A stretch of DNA of 64,000 nt from Desulfuromonas acetexigens (GCF_900111775.1 NZ_FOJJ01000001.1:1-64000), one strand, 5' to 3'; shown: positions 16,682 through 25,181, numbered from the stretch's first letter. The notes: generated by a model not told the origin, from the sequence alone. Program-made: numbers and translations.

Positions 16682-18097
16682 ATGGAGCAAAATTTCGACG
16701 TGATCATCGTCGGCGCCGGTTCCGCCGGGCTGGCGGCTCTGCGTGAGGTGCGCAAACGTACCGATAATTTTCTGCTGATCAACGACGGCCCTTACGGCAC
16801 GACTTGCGCCCGAGTCGGCTGCATGCCGTCGAAGGCCCTGATCGAGGCGGCCAACGCCTTTGCCCGGCGCAAGGATTTCCCCGCTTTCGGCATTTCCGGC
16901 GGCGAGTCCCTGACCGTCGATATCCCGGCGGTGCTGCGCCGGGTGCGGAGCCTGCGGGACAAATTTGTCGGCGGCGTGCTCAAGGCGACCGAGGATCTCG
17001 GCGAGCGCAATCTCGCCGGTCGTGCCCGGATGATCGACGCGCAAACTGTCGAGGTCGACGGCCGCCGTTTTCGGGCCAAGCGCATCGTTCTCGCCCCCGG
17101 CAGCCGCCCCGTTGTCCCCGAAGCCTGGCGTGCTTTCGGCGATGGAATTCTCACCACCGACAACCTCTTCGAACAGGCCGACCTGCCGGGGCGCATGGCG
17201 GTCATCGGCCTCGGCGCCATTGGTGTGGAAATGGCCCAGGCCCTCGCCCGCCTCGGTATCACCGTGACCGCCTTTGACCTGAGCCCGCGCCTGGCGGGCC
17301 TCAGCGACGAGGAAGTAAACGCGCCCTTGGTCAAGCTGCTGGAAAAAGAGTTCGCCATCCACACCGGGGAAGGTGCTGAGTTGCGCCGGGTCGAAGGTGG
17401 CATCGAAGTTACCGCCGGCGCGGCAAAGGTGGTCGTTGACCGGGTGCTGGTCGCCATGGGGCGGCGCCCCAATGTCGACGATCTGGGGCTGGAGACCCTC
17501 GGCATTCCCCTGGATAAGCGCGGCCAGCCGCAGGTCAATCCCACGACCCTGCAAGTGGCCGATCTCCCCATCTTCCTCGCCGGGGACGCCAACGGCCAGG
17601 CGGCGCTCCTGCATGAGGCGGCGGACGAGGGGCACATCGCCGGCCTCAACGCCGTGGCCGAATCGATCCACTGTTTCCAGCGCCGCACCTCCCTGGCCGT
17701 CGTTTTCTCCGACCCCGAAGTCGCGGTGGTGGGAAAACGCTGGAGGGAACTCGACTCCGAGGCCGTCGTTGCCGGCAAGGTTTCTTTCGCCCGACATGGG
17801 CGGGCCCGCACGGCGGAGAAGAACAAGGGCGTGCTGCATATCTATGCCGACAAAAAAAGCGGACGGCTGCTCGGCGCCGAGATGTGCGTCCCCGCCGCCG
17901 AGCACATGGTGCATTTGCTGGCCCTGGCCATCGAGCGGGGCCTGAAGGTCGGGGATCTGCTGCGCATGCCTTTTTATCATCCGGTCTATGAAGAAGGCTT
18001 GCGCAGCGCTCTGCGCGAGCTGGCCGGGCAATTACCCTGCGCCGGTGAGTCCGATCTGGCGAGCTGCGGCGCTTATACTATCGAGGCGTTGGATTAA
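16682..18097 (+). CDS. Dihydrolipoyl dehydrogenase-like flavoprotein
   Basis: 471 residues of the class I pyridine-nucleotide-disulfide oxidoreductase family. The N-terminal FAD site is GAGSAGLAAL (11-20). The redox-active disulfide is C42-A-R-V-G-C47. The second GxGxxG for NAD(P) is GLGAIGVEMAQAL, and the C-terminal dimer domain has the HPVYEE His-Glu pair. No 2-oxoacid dehydrogenase genes are adjacent, so it could be a stand-alone dihydrolipoyl dehydrogenase or another disulfide reductase. GGAGGAG precedes ATG 16682. Confidence 0.85.
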   Translation: MEQNFDVIIVGAGSAGLAALREVRKRTDNFLLINDGPYGTTCARVGCMPSKALIEAANAFARRKDFPAFGISGGESLTVDIPAVLRRVRSLRDKFVGGVLKATEDLGERNLAGRARMIDAQTVEVDGRRFRAKRIVLAPGSRPVVPEAWRAFGDGILTTDNLFEQADLPGRMAVIGLGAIGVEMAQALARLGITVTAFDLSPRLAGLSDEEVNAPLVKLLEKEFAIHTGEGAELRRVEGGIEVTAGAAKVVVDRVLVAMGRRPNVDDLGLETLGIPLDKRGQPQVNPTTLQVADLPIFLAGDANGQAALLHEAADEGHIAGLNAVAESIHCFQRRTSLAVVFSDPEVAVVGKRWRELDSEAVVAGKVSFARHGRARTAEKNKGVLHIYADKKSGRLLGAEMCVPAAEHMVHLLALAIERGLKVGDLLRMPFYHPVYEEGLRSALRELAGQLPCAGESDLASCGAYTIEALD

Positions 18098-18102
18098 GGG
18101 TA

Positions 18103-18165
18103 GGCTGAAGGCTGAAGGCTGAAGACTGAAGGCGGAAAACTGAAGGCGGAAGGCGGAAGGCGGAA
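18103..18165 (+). repeat. Heptamer tandem array (nine units)
   Basis: Nine consecutive 7-base units of the type GGCTGAA / GGCGGAA start 6 bases after the stop of the previous gene and end 3 bases before the ATG of ykgJ-like 18169. The first four and the sixth contain TGA. The last units provide the only ribosome-binding-site-like AAGG for the next gene. Confidence 0.9.
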
Positions 18166-18168
18166 GGG

Positions 18169-18696
18169 ATGGAGAGACTTAGTAATTATCGGCAGTTGGT
18201 GGCGCGGGTGGATGAGCTTTGTGCCCGGATCGAAGGGGACTTTCGCGAGGGGATTTTCTGTCGACGGGGGTGTGACAGCTGTTGTCGGCACCTGTCTCTT
18301 TTTCCGGTAGAGGCGGCGGCGCTGACGGCGGCACTGGCCGAGGCCCCGGAGGGGCTGGCGACGGAGATTCGCGAGCGCGCCCGGGAGGCGGCGGAGGACG
18401 GCCCCTGTCCGCTGCTCAAGGACGGAGCCTGCCTGCTCTACGCAGCACGACCGCTTATCTGCCGTACCCACGGCCTGCCCCTGCTTGGCCGCCGCGACGG
18501 CGAGCGTTTCATCGACTACTGCCCGTTGAATTTTCAGGGGATGGAGAGTCTGCCCGCCTCGGCGGTCATCGACCTGGAAACGCTGAACGCCACCCTGGCG
18601 GCGGTCAACCGGCTGTTTGTCAAGGAGTCGGGTGGGGACGAAGGCCGCGCCGAGGAACGGATCACGATCGCCCGAGCGTTGCGGTCGGATGTCTGA
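18169..18696 (+). CDS. YkgJ-family cysteine-cluster protein
   Basis: 175 residues. Cysteines cluster as CRRGCDSCC (residues 25-33), then CPLLKDGACLLY and RPLICRTHG in the middle and YCPLNF later, the CxxCxxCC...C pattern of the YkgJ/UPF0153 family, thought to hold zinc or an Fe-S cluster. Function unknown. The start ATG 18169 follows the heptamer array directly, and the Shine-Dalgarno must come from the array. Confidence 0.85.
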   Translation: MERLSNYRQLVARVDELCARIEGDFREGIFCRRGCDSCCRHLSLFPVEAAALTAALAEAPEGLATEIRERAREAAEDGPCPLLKDGACLLYAARPLICRTHGLPLLGRRDGERFIDYCPLNFQGMESLPASAVIDLETLNATLAAVNRLFVKESGGDEGRAEERITIARALRSDV

Positions 18697-18767
18697 ATCA
18701 TATTATTACTCAGGTACTTAAGTCATATTTATTGACGAAATGGATGAGCCTGAAAAAAGTTGTTTTT

Positions 18768-18917
18768 CACCACAGAGACACAGAGGACACAGAGAAGTCA
18801 AAACCTGGATGAAAAAGATAATCTTGTCCATCAGGAGGAGATCTTTCTTTCGGGTTTATCGGGTTTAAGCTCTTTGTTTTTCCTCTGTGTTCTCGGTGTC
18901 CTCTGTGGTGCAGCCTT
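18768..18917. repeat. Dispersed repeat with inverted ends
   Basis: CACCACAGAGACACAGAGGA (18770-18789) is matched in inverse orientation by TCCTCTGTGGTG-type sequence ending at ~18912, and a further copy lies at 58959-58984. It forms a ~150-base inverted-repeat unit between ykgJ-like and yihY-like genes. A 65-residue frame through it (with TETQRTQRS) is a translated repeat, not a gene. I recall this sequence type as widespread in bacterial genomes. Confidence 0.7.
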
Positions 18918-18947
18918 TTCTGCTCTATTCGTTGCCACGGAGGTTGC

Positions 18948-20363
18948 ATGTCGTTGATCGATGAGGGGCGGAAAAGGCTCCGGAATTTTCTGGAGGAGGA
19001 TCTCTGGCGTATGGAGGCGGAGAGTCTTTCCCGTCCCCGCGCTTTGCTGCTCCGTCAGGCACGGGTGGTGATCGCCGCCTTTCAGGGGTTTTTCGCCGAC
19101 CGTTGCATGCTGCGCGCCTCGGCCCTGACCTATGCCACGCTCTTGTCCGTCGTCCCCCTCTTGGCGCTGATGTTCGCGGTGCTCAAGGGCTTCGGCGTGC
19201 AGAACGCCCTCGAGCCGCTGATCCTCAACAACCTCGCCCCGGGGACCGAGGATGTCGTCACTCAGATCATCCATTACATCGACAACACCAACGTCGCCCG
19301 GCTCGGATTCGTGGGTCTCGCCGCTCTGGTGCTGACAGTGCTGACGCTCCTCTCCAATATCGAAAAAAGTTTCAACTATATCTGGGGGGTCGACGAAACC
19401 CGCCCTATGCTGCGGCGTTTTTCCGATTACTTTTCCGTTGTCACCATCGGCCCGATCTTCGTCCTGGCGGCCATCTCCATGACTTCCTCCCTGGCCAGCA
19501 ACGACCTCATCGCCCACCTGCGGGAGAACAGCTACCTGGGGCCGCTGGTCCCGCTGCTCTTCAAATCGATCCCCTATGTTGGCATGTGGATCACCTTCAC
19601 CGTCCTCTATATTTTTATGCCCAATACCCGGGTCAATACCTCGGCGGCCCTGGTCGGCGGAATCCTCGGCGGCACCCTCTGGCAGCTGGCCCAGTGGGGC
19701 TATGTTCATTTCCAGGTCGGGGTCGGGCGCTACAACGCCATCTACGGCACCATGGCGGCGTTGCCGATCTTTATGGTCTGGCTCTATGTGAGCTGGCTGA
19801 TCGTACTGCTCGGCCTCGAAGTCAGCTACGCCTGGCAGAATCTGCGCCGGGCCTCCAGCGATATTCGCGGCCCCGAGGTCAATTTCGCCAGCCGCGAGCT
19901 GGTTTCCCTCACCGCCATGCTGGTCATCGCCGAAAACTTCTATCGCGGGGAAAAACCCTGGGATCTAGCCCGCATCGCCGCCCACATCAATCTCCCTCCG
20001 CGCCTGGCCCAGGACATTCTCGGGCACTTGACCCGCCTCGGTTTTCTCAGTGAGGTGCGCGACGGCAAGGCCGGCGGTCCGGCCTATCAGCCGGGCTGCG
20101 CCCTCGATACTCTGACGGTGCATGGGCTGTTGCAGGGGTTGAAGGCGGACGGCGCCCGTTATACCCGGTTGCGCAAGACGCCGGAGCGGGAACTGGTGCG
20201 GGAGATCGAAGAAACCATCGACGGAGCCGGGCGTGAGGCTTTGGCTGGCCTGACTCTGCGGACCTTGGTGGGGCGATTGCAGGATCTGCGGGGGGAGGGG
20301 AAGGTTCAGCTCTCCGTGGAAAATTCGGCGAGGGAAAATTCGCCGTCGGCGAAGACCGCGTAG
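18948..20363 (+). CDS. YihY/BrkB-family inner-membrane protein
   Basis: 471 residues. After a ~45-residue cytoplasmic N-terminus, six membrane segments follow. Family signatures include LRASALTYATLLSVVPLLAL and the late GRYNAIYGTMAALPIFMVWLY. The family (UPF0761, once mis-assigned as RNase BN) is of unknown function. The C-terminal ~150 residues form a soluble domain with winged-helix character (LARIAAHINLPPRLAQDILG). Its last 58 bases overlap the convergent lpxH gene. Confidence 0.85.
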   Translation: MSLIDEGRKRLRNFLEEDLWRMEAESLSRPRALLLRQARVVIAAFQGFFADRCMLRASALTYATLLSVVPLLALMFAVLKGFGVQNALEPLILNNLAPGTEDVVTQIIHYIDNTNVARLGFVGLAALVLTVLTLLSNIEKSFNYIWGVDETRPMLRRFSDYFSVVTIGPIFVLAAISMTSSLASNDLIAHLRENSYLGPLVPLLFKSIPYVGMWITFTVLYIFMPNTRVNTSAALVGGILGGTLWQLAQWGYVHFQVGVGRYNAIYGTMAALPIFMVWLYVSWLIVLLGLEVSYAWQNLRRASSDIRGPEVNFASRELVSLTAMLVIAENFYRGEKPWDLARIAAHINLPPRLAQDILGHLTRLGFLSEVRDGKAGGPAYQPGCALDTLTVHGLLQGLKADGARYTRLRKTPERELVREIEETIDGAGREALAGLTLRTLVGRLQDLRGEGKVQLSVENSARENSPSAKTA

Positions 20364-21028
20364 GAATACTGGTCGATCCAGTCGCCGAGGGCGATCATGA
20401 CCTTGCCGTCGAAATCGCGGCGTACCGGGGCATGAAAATGGCCGGTGACGACGGCCTGGCAACCGCTTGCGAAGTGGCGGCGGGCATGTTCTTCGAGAAG
20501 CTGCAGAGGAGCCTCGCGGCGCGGCCTGGGGGAATAGGAGCGGCGGCTGAGATTGCCGGCCCAGCGGGCGATGGCCCAGGCCCAATCCGGCGGCAGGTTG
20601 GCGGCGAGAAGGCGCAGGAAGCGGCTGCGCAGAAAACGCCGCAGCAGGCGATAGCCCCGGTCGGCGGGATCGATCAGGTCGCCGTGACTGATATGGATTT
20701 TTTGGCCGTCGAGCTCGATGATGCCGCCGTCGGGGAGGATGTCGCAGCCTAAGGTTTCGGCGAAATAGGGACCGAGATGGAAGTCGTGGTTGCCCTCCAC
20801 ATAGACGATGCGCGCTCCCGCCTCCCGCAGTTCGTGCAGGGCTTCGAGCAGCGGTACATAGGCGGAAAAGACGCAATAGCGGTAGCCGATCCAGAATTCG
20901 AAGATGTCGCCGAGCAGCACCAGAGTGCGTGTCCGGCCCCGCTGGGCGCGGAGAAACTCCAGCAGCCGCCGGTAGTTGGCGTCCTGCGGAGCAAGCAGAT
21001 GGGCGTCGGCAATGAACAGGTCTCTCAT
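20306..21028 (-). CDS. lpxH: UDP-2,3-diacylglucosamine diphosphatase (LpxH-type)
   Basis: 240 residues from ATG 21028 (an in-frame GTG at 21037 overlaps the -10 box). Calcineurin-like phosphoesterase motifs are all visible: FIADAHL (D-x-H), LLGDIFEFW (GD), VEGNHDFHLG (GNHD/E), HGDLID and VTGHFHAP (GHxH). LpxH hydrolyses UDP-2,3-diacylglucosamine to lipid X at the membrane, step four of lipid A synthesis. It is unlinked to other lpx genes. The 3' end overlaps yihY-like by 58 bases on the opposite strand. Confidence 0.85.
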   Translation of the reverse strand: MRDLFIADAHLLAPQDANYRRLLEFLRAQRGRTRTLVLLGDIFEFWIGYRYCVFSAYVPLLEALHELREAGARIVYVEGNHDFHLGPYFAETLGCDILPDGGIIELDGQKIHISHGDLIDPADRGYRLLRRFLRSRFLRLLAANLPPDWAWAIARWAGNLSRRSYSPRPRREAPLQLLEEHARRHFASGCQAVVTGHFHAPVRRDFDGKVMIALGDWIDQYSYAVFADGEFSLAEFSTES

Positions 21029-21035
21029 GGTGGGC

Positions 21036-21065
21036 ACTATAGAAGAGGCGCACAGGTAAAGTCAA
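21036..21065 (-). promoter_or_regulatory. Strong sigma-70-type promoter, probably leaderless
   Basis: On the minus strand TTGACT (21065-21060), an 18-base spacer, and TATAGT (21041-21036). Only seven bases separate the -10 box from the ATG of lpxH, so transcription should start at or within a base or two of the ATG. No Shine-Dalgarno is present. Confidence 0.55.
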
Positions 21066-21089
21066 CCGAGGGAAGGGGAGGGTGTTTTG

Positions 21090-22034
21090 ATGAAGAGATG
21101 GACGTTGTTGCTGAGCCTGTTGCTGCTGGGAGGCTGTGCCTTCGTCAAGATCCCTCTTTCTGACCCGGTCGGTTCGGCTCGGGAGCAGGTGGTGGAAGGC
21201 TCCGGCCGGGCCAAGCTGGCGATGGTCGATATCAGCGGCCTGATCTCCCTGGCGCCGGTGGGGCTGGAGCGTTTTTCCAAGGAGCCACCGCTGATCCCCC
21301 GGCTGAAGGAGGAGTTGCGTCTGGCGCTGAAGGATCCCGCCGTGGTCGGGCTCCTGGTGCGCATCGACAGCGGCGGCGGCTCGGTGACGGCGAGCGACAT
21401 CCTCTACCATGAGCTGAAACGCTTCGGCGAGGAAAAGGGGGTGCCGGTCGTCGCCTGCGTCATGGACAAGGCCCTCTCCGGCGGTTACTACGCGGCGTTG
21501 GCCGCCGACGCCATTGTCGCCCATCCCACCGCCTTGGTCGGCGGTGTCGGCGTGATCACCTTCAAGTTCAATATCGCCGGACTGCTCGACAAATGGGGGA
21601 TCGAGGAGGAGACGGTGAAAAGCGGCCCGCTCAAGGATTTCTGGTCGCCGCTGCGCCCCAGCGAACCGGAGGAAATCGCCCTGATGCAGGGGGTCACCGA
21701 CCGCTTCCATCAGCGCTTTCTCGGCCTGATCGAGGAGAACCGCGAGCTTAGCCCCTGCACCCTCAAGCAGCTCGGGCGCGGGGGCGTCTTTGACGCCACC
21801 GGGGCCAAGGGCCTGCGCATCGTCGACGAGGTCGGTTATCTGGAAGACGCCCTGGCCCTGCTGCGCACCCTCGCCGGGGTCGACGAAGCGCGGGTGGTGA
21901 TCTACCGCCGTCCCGGCGCCTACGCCGAAAACATCTACGCGGCTGGTGCTCCCCTGGCGCAGGCGGCGGCGCTCCTCGACGGGTTCGCCGGTGAAGCGCT
22001 CTTGCCCAGTTTCCGCTACCAGTACGCGCCATGA
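21090..22034 (+). CDS. SppA-type signal peptide peptidase, lipoprotein
   Basis: 314 residues from ATG 21090 after GGAAGGGGAG. The lipoprotein signal is LLLGGC. It is a ClpP/crotonase-fold S49 peptidase: LLVRIDSGGGSVTASDIL is the substrate/oxyanion region, ALSGGYYAALAAD carries the serine nucleophile, and VKSGPLKDFWSPLR carries the Lys general base of the SppA dyad. It degrades cleaved signal peptides. The lipid anchor is unusual compared with the membrane-spanning SppA of E. coli. Followed by two gate-domain genes with overlapping ends. Confidence 0.85.
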   Translation: MKRWTLLLSLLLLGGCAFVKIPLSDPVGSAREQVVEGSGRAKLAMVDISGLISLAPVGLERFSKEPPLIPRLKEELRLALKDPAVVGLLVRIDSGGGSVTASDILYHELKRFGEEKGVPVVACVMDKALSGGYYAALAADAIVAHPTALVGGVGVITFKFNIAGLLDKWGIEEETVKSGPLKDFWSPLRPSEPEEIALMQGVTDRFHQRFLGLIEENRELSPCTLKQLGRGGVFDATGAKGLRIVDEVGYLEDALALLRTLAGVDEARVVIYRRPGAYAENIYAAGAPLAQAAALLDGFAGEALLPSFRYQYAP

Positions 22035-22480
22035 ACGAAGCCGTCCCCGACCTCCCGACGCGCCTCCGCACCGGCTTGAGCGGGGGCGTGCAGACGGCTC
22101 TCAAACTCTGCAAGTACGTGCTGCCGCTCTACGTGCTGGTCGATCTGCTTAAGCAGACTCCGGTCATCGCCTGGCTCGGCGCCTTTTTCGCGCCGCTGAT
22201 GGGGCTCTTCGGTCTCCCCGGCGAGGCCGCCTTCGCCTTTGTCGCCGCCTTTCTACTCAATCTCTATGCCGCCATCGCGGTCATGGCTCCCCTCGATCTC
22301 AGCCCCTGGCAGGTGACCCAATGCGGACTGATGATGGGCATCGCTCATAATCTGCTGGTCGAAGGCGCCGTGCTGCGCGGCACCGGCACCCGGGGGGGCG
22401 TGCTGACGTTGTGCCGACTGCTCATCGCCGCCCTGGCCGGCTGGCTGCTGCTCGGGCTGCGGGCGCTGGGGGTGGGCTGA
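22031..22480 (+). CDS. Nucleoside-recognition (gate) domain protein A
   Basis: 149 residues, overlapping sppA-like by 4 bases. It has four hydrophobic segments with the family features KYVLPLYVLVDLLKQTPVI and GLPGEAAFAFVAAFLLNLYA. Gate-domain proteins (SpmA/SpmB, FeoB and nucleoside transporters) form membrane gates. This is a half-protein whose partner is encoded next, sharing one base. Substrate unknown. Confidence 0.75.
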   Translation: MNEAVPDLPTRLRTGLSGGVQTALKLCKYVLPLYVLVDLLKQTPVIAWLGAFFAPLMGLFGLPGEAAFAFVAAFLLNLYAAIAVMAPLDLSPWQVTQCGLMMGIAHNLLVEGAVLRGTGTRGGVLTLCRLLIAALAGWLLLGLRALGVG

Positions 22481-22917
22481 TGGAAACGCTCTATCCCGCT
22501 CTGCTCGGCGCCGCGCAACTGGCCCTCAAGCTGCTGCTGATCATCGTGCCGCTGGTGACCCTCTTCGAGGTCTTCCGTTATCTGCCCGTCTTCCGCCGCA
22601 TCGGCGACGCCGTCGAGCCGTTGATGCGCGGCATGGGCCTCGGTCGGGAGGCGGCGGTGCCGCTTTTCACCGGCATCTTTCTCGGCATCGCCTACGGCGC
22701 CGGGATCATCATCCGCGTCGCCCAGCAGAAGCGGCTCCCCCGGCGCGAACTCTTCCTCATGGGACTCTTTCTCGCCACCTGTCACGCGGTAGTCGAGGAT
22801 ACGTTGATTTTCGTCGTCATTGGCGGCGATGCCTGGCTGATCCTCGGCATTCGTATCGTGCTGGCGGTGCTGCTTACGGCGGTGCTGGCAGGAATTTGGA
22901 AGCGACGGGCGGATTAG
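22480..22917 (+). CDS. Nucleoside-recognition (gate) domain protein B
   Basis: 145 residues from ATG 22480, which overlaps the previous stop (TGATG); the longer open frame from 22411 lies inside the previous gene. It has four membrane segments and GIFLGIAYGAGIIIRVAQQ typical of the second gate half, then HAVVEDTLIF. Coupled translation with the partner implies a heteromeric complex like SpmA-SpmB. The sppA-gateA-gateB order suggests one operon. Confidence 0.75.
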   Translation: METLYPALLGAAQLALKLLLIIVPLVTLFEVFRYLPVFRRIGDAVEPLMRGMGLGREAAVPLFTGIFLGIAYGAGIIIRVAQQKRLPRRELFLMGLFLATCHAVVEDTLIFVVIGGDAWLILGIRIVLAVLLTAVLAGIWKRRAD

Positions 22918-22941
22918 GGGGGGAAGAATGAAAGGATTTGG

Positions 22942-22977
22942 TTTTGGCGGGCCGATGTCGACATCGGCCCGCCAAAA
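22942..22977. terminator. Perfect 36-bp palindromic bidirectional terminator
   Basis: TTTTGGCGGGCCGATGTC followed by its exact reverse complement forms an uninterrupted 18-bp stem centred on GTCGAC, with A/T tails on both strands. It separates the convergent gate-domain gene and the small lipoprotein gene. Confidence 0.85.
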
Positions 22978-22987
22978 CTTTGGGATA

Positions 22988-23197
22988 TTACTTTTGCTCG
23001 GCCGGGGCGGCGGGAGCAGCCTGCTCGGTTGCGGGAGCGGCCGGCTCAGCAGCGGGAGCAGCCTGTTCAACGGCAGGAGCTGCAGGCGCGGCTTGCTCGA
23101 CGACGGGAGCGGCGGGAGCGGCAACTTCTTCCTGTTTTTTGCAAGCGGTCAGGGACAGGGCGAGCATCAGGCACAGACTCAGAGCGATCTTGTTCAT
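22988..23197 (-). CDS. Small Ala/Pro-rich lipoprotein
   Basis: 69 residues. The signal peptide has lipobox LTAC (Cys19), then KKQEEV and a low-complexity tail of repeats around EQAAPAAP to the end. The mature ~50 residues are probably extended and unstructured, like small periplasmic spacer lipoproteins. A GGAGG lies about 14 bases upstream of the ATG, which is long. Monocistronic. Function unknown. Confidence 0.65.
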   Translation of the reverse strand: MNKIALSLCLMLALSLTACKKQEEVAAPAAPVVEQAAPAAPAVEQAAPAAEPAAPATEQAAPAAPAEQK

Positions 23198-23357
23198 GGA
23201 TTATCTCTTGCCTCCATTTTTGCGAAATATGTACCGTGATTGGCACGGCGGCGCACACTACGCCCTTTGGCGGAAAAATCAAGAGAATATTTTCGTGGTT
23301 TTTTGTTCATTTAAATCAGAGGTTTGTGCTTCAAGTCCGGCTCTTTCGCAACTATTG

Positions 23358-23375
23358 TGAAACATTCTCGTTTCA
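23358..23375. promoter_or_regulatory. Inverted repeat upstream of a sigma-54-type promoter
   Basis: TGAAACATTCTCGTTTCA is a 6-6-6 dyad, extended by G/C at the ends. It sits 36 bases upstream of the candidate sigma-54 promoter at 23412. It could be an activator or repressor site. Low certainty. Confidence 0.3.
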
Positions 23376-23411
23376 CGGTTCCCGGCGGATCCCCCGCCGG
23401 AGAATCGGTGC

Positions 23412-23427
23412 TGGTGCGCCATTTGCA
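23412..23427 (+). promoter_or_regulatory. Candidate sigma-54 promoter
   Basis: TGGTGCGCCATTTGCA has the exact GG-N10-GC spacing of -24/-12 promoters (consensus TGGCAC-N5-TTGCW), with two mismatches in the -24 half. It is 45 bases upstream of the membrane-protein gene at 23473. Confidence 0.45.
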
Positions 23428-23472
23428 TAAAGTTTTCCGTCGACGCACCTCATCCATGCCGAAGGAGTCTCC

Positions 23473-23817
23473 ATGCTTTCTTTGCCGGTTATTCTGCTGC
23501 TGACGGCGGTCGCTTTCGCCCTGCTGACCCAACTGCTGATCCCTTATCTTGAAAGGATCGAGCAGCGGCGACGGGAAGAGTTGCTCGCCGCGACCAAGGC
23601 CGTACATTTTCTCAAAAGCCGGATCAAGCCGGGAATCTACACCTTTCGCTGGCAACGGGGGCGGATGCTCGAACCCCTGTACGAAAAGCGGGAAGGGAAC
23701 AAGGCGGTGGTCCGTTTCGCCGAAGGCGAGCGGGTCACCGAAAAGCTGGAGGAAATGCCTGATGAATTCCGTCGCCAGATGCTGCGGATGATCCGTGCTG
23801 GAGTGCAACCGAAATAG
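23473..23817 (+). CDS. Hypothetical single-span membrane protein
   Basis: 114 residues; GAAGGAG precedes ATG 23473. One N-terminal transmembrane helix (about 4-25), then a basic helix (ERIEQRRREELLAATK) and a small soluble domain (IKPGIYTFRWQRGRM...). Not a recognised family. It stands alone, with its own candidate sigma-54 promoter and a following hairpin. Confidence 0.6.
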   Translation: MLSLPVILLLTAVAFALLTQLLIPYLERIEQRRREELLAATKAVHFLKSRIKPGIYTFRWQRGRMLEPLYEKREGNKAVVRFAEGERVTEKLEEMPDEFRRQMLRMIRAGVQPK

Positions 23818-23877
23818 CGCGGACCCAGGCTGCCGAAGCAGGAAGAGAGTGCCAGGCCGGGCGCTTTCTGTTATAGT

Positions 23878-23908
23878 GATATCCCCTGGAAGCCTCAGGG
23901 GATATTTG
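23878..23908 (+). terminator. Hairpin before the TPR gene
   Basis: ATATCCCCTG pairs with CAGGGGATAT over a 7-base loop and is followed by TTTGCTTAT. It could terminate the preceding gene or act as a leader hairpin for the TPR gene, whose ATG is 17 bases further on. Confidence 0.45.
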
Positions 23909-23924
23909 CTTATCTGGAGAGTTT

Positions 23925-25181
23925 ATGGAAGACGAGTTTGAGGATTTTATCGAGGATGATTTCGCCGGTGATCTGGAGGCGGCGCAACAGGCTCTCGACC
24001 AGGGGGAAGATCAGCTGGCTCTGGAGTTGGCCGAGGAATATCTGGAGACCAGCCCCCTCGATGTAGAAGCGTTGAATATCTGTGCCGTGGCCGCCTCTAA
24101 TCTGGGGGATACCCTGAAGGCCATGGCCCTGTACCAGAAAGCCCTGCGCTTCGATCCCCAGAACGGGGCGCTGCACCACAACTACGGGGTGCTGCTGGAG
24201 CGGTTGGGGGATTATCACGAGGCGCTGCGTCATTTCCAGCGCTGTCTCGAATTGCAGCCCGATTTCCCCGAAGCCTACATCAACATGGGCAATACCCTCG
24301 ACGAACTCGGCCGCACCGAGGAAGCCCTGGCCCTGTACGATCAGGCCCTGCGCCGTGCACCGGATGCGCCCGACGTCTATTTCAATCGCGGTTATGCTTT
24401 CAACCGTCTCGGCCGCTACGTCGAAGCGGTAGAAAGTTTCACCCATGCCTTGGCCTTCGATGCTGGCGATCCTGCCGCCCTCAACGGTCTCGGCTATGCC
24501 CTGTCGGGGCTCGGGCGCGAGCAGGAGGCGGTGGAAAAGTTCACTGCCGCCATCGCCCGGGACAATACTGTCGCCAACTATTTTTATAATCGCGCCATCT
24601 CCCTGATTCGCCTCGGCAACCTGCCGGCCGCGTCGAGCGACCTCGATGCGGCTTTGGCACTGGAGCCGACTTTTTACGAAGCGCTCATAGAAAAGGCCAG
24701 TCTACTCATCGAAATGGATTACCTCGAAGAGGCGCTGCTCGTTCTCGACGACGCCCAACGGGTCAACCCCTTGAGCCCCGAGCCCGCCTTCTACCGGGGG
24801 GTGATTCAGGAGCGCAAGGGGCATCTGCGGGAAGCGCTGGCCGCCCTCGACGAGAGCCTGCGCCTCGATCCCGCTTCCATCTACTCCCTCAACAACAAAG
24901 GAAATATTCTCATCGACCTCGGCCGTCTCGATGAGGCGATGGTTTGTTTCGACCAGATCCTCGCCCGCACCGACGACTATCCCCTGGCCCACTATAACCG
25001 TGCCTGCATCCACGCCCTGCGCGGCCAGGTACGGGAGGCGGCCCGGGAGCTGGGCAAGGCGGCGGCCCGCGAGGGGCATTTTATCGACGACGCCCTGAAC
25101 GACCCCGATTTCGAGCGGGTACGGGAGAGCCGCACCTTCCAGAAACTGGTCGAAACCCGCAGTTCCGGAGGAACTGTATGA
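23925..25181 (+). CDS. Tetratricopeptide-repeat protein
   Basis: 418 residues. A short acidic N-terminus ([12 protein letters not shown]) is followed by about ten TPR units with the usual W/L-G-Y-A-F-A-P spacing (for example [20 protein letters not shown] and [19 protein letters not shown]). No signal peptide, so a cytoplasmic scaffold. Its stop overlaps the copper ATPase start by 4 bases (ATGA), implying co-translation. Any functional link to copper is unknown. Confidence 0.85.
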   Translation: MEDEFEDFIEDDFAGDLEAAQQALDQGEDQLALELAEEYLETSPLDVEALNICAVAASNLGDTLKAMALYQKALRFDPQNGALHHNYGVLLERLGDYHEALRHFQRCLELQPDFPEAYINMGNTLDELGRTEEALALYDQALRRAPDAPDVYFNRGYAFNRLGRYVEAVESFTHALAFDAGDPAALNGLGYALSGLGREQEAVEKFTAAIARDNTVANYFYNRAISLIRLGNLPAASSDLDAALALEPTFYEALIEKASLLIEMDYLEEALLVLDDAQRVNPLSPEPAFYRGVIQERKGHLREALAALDESLRLDPASIYSLNNKGNILIDLGRLDEAMVCFDQILARTDDYPLAHYNRACIHALRGQVREAARELGKAAAREGHFIDDALNDPDFERVRESRTFQKLVETRSSGGTV

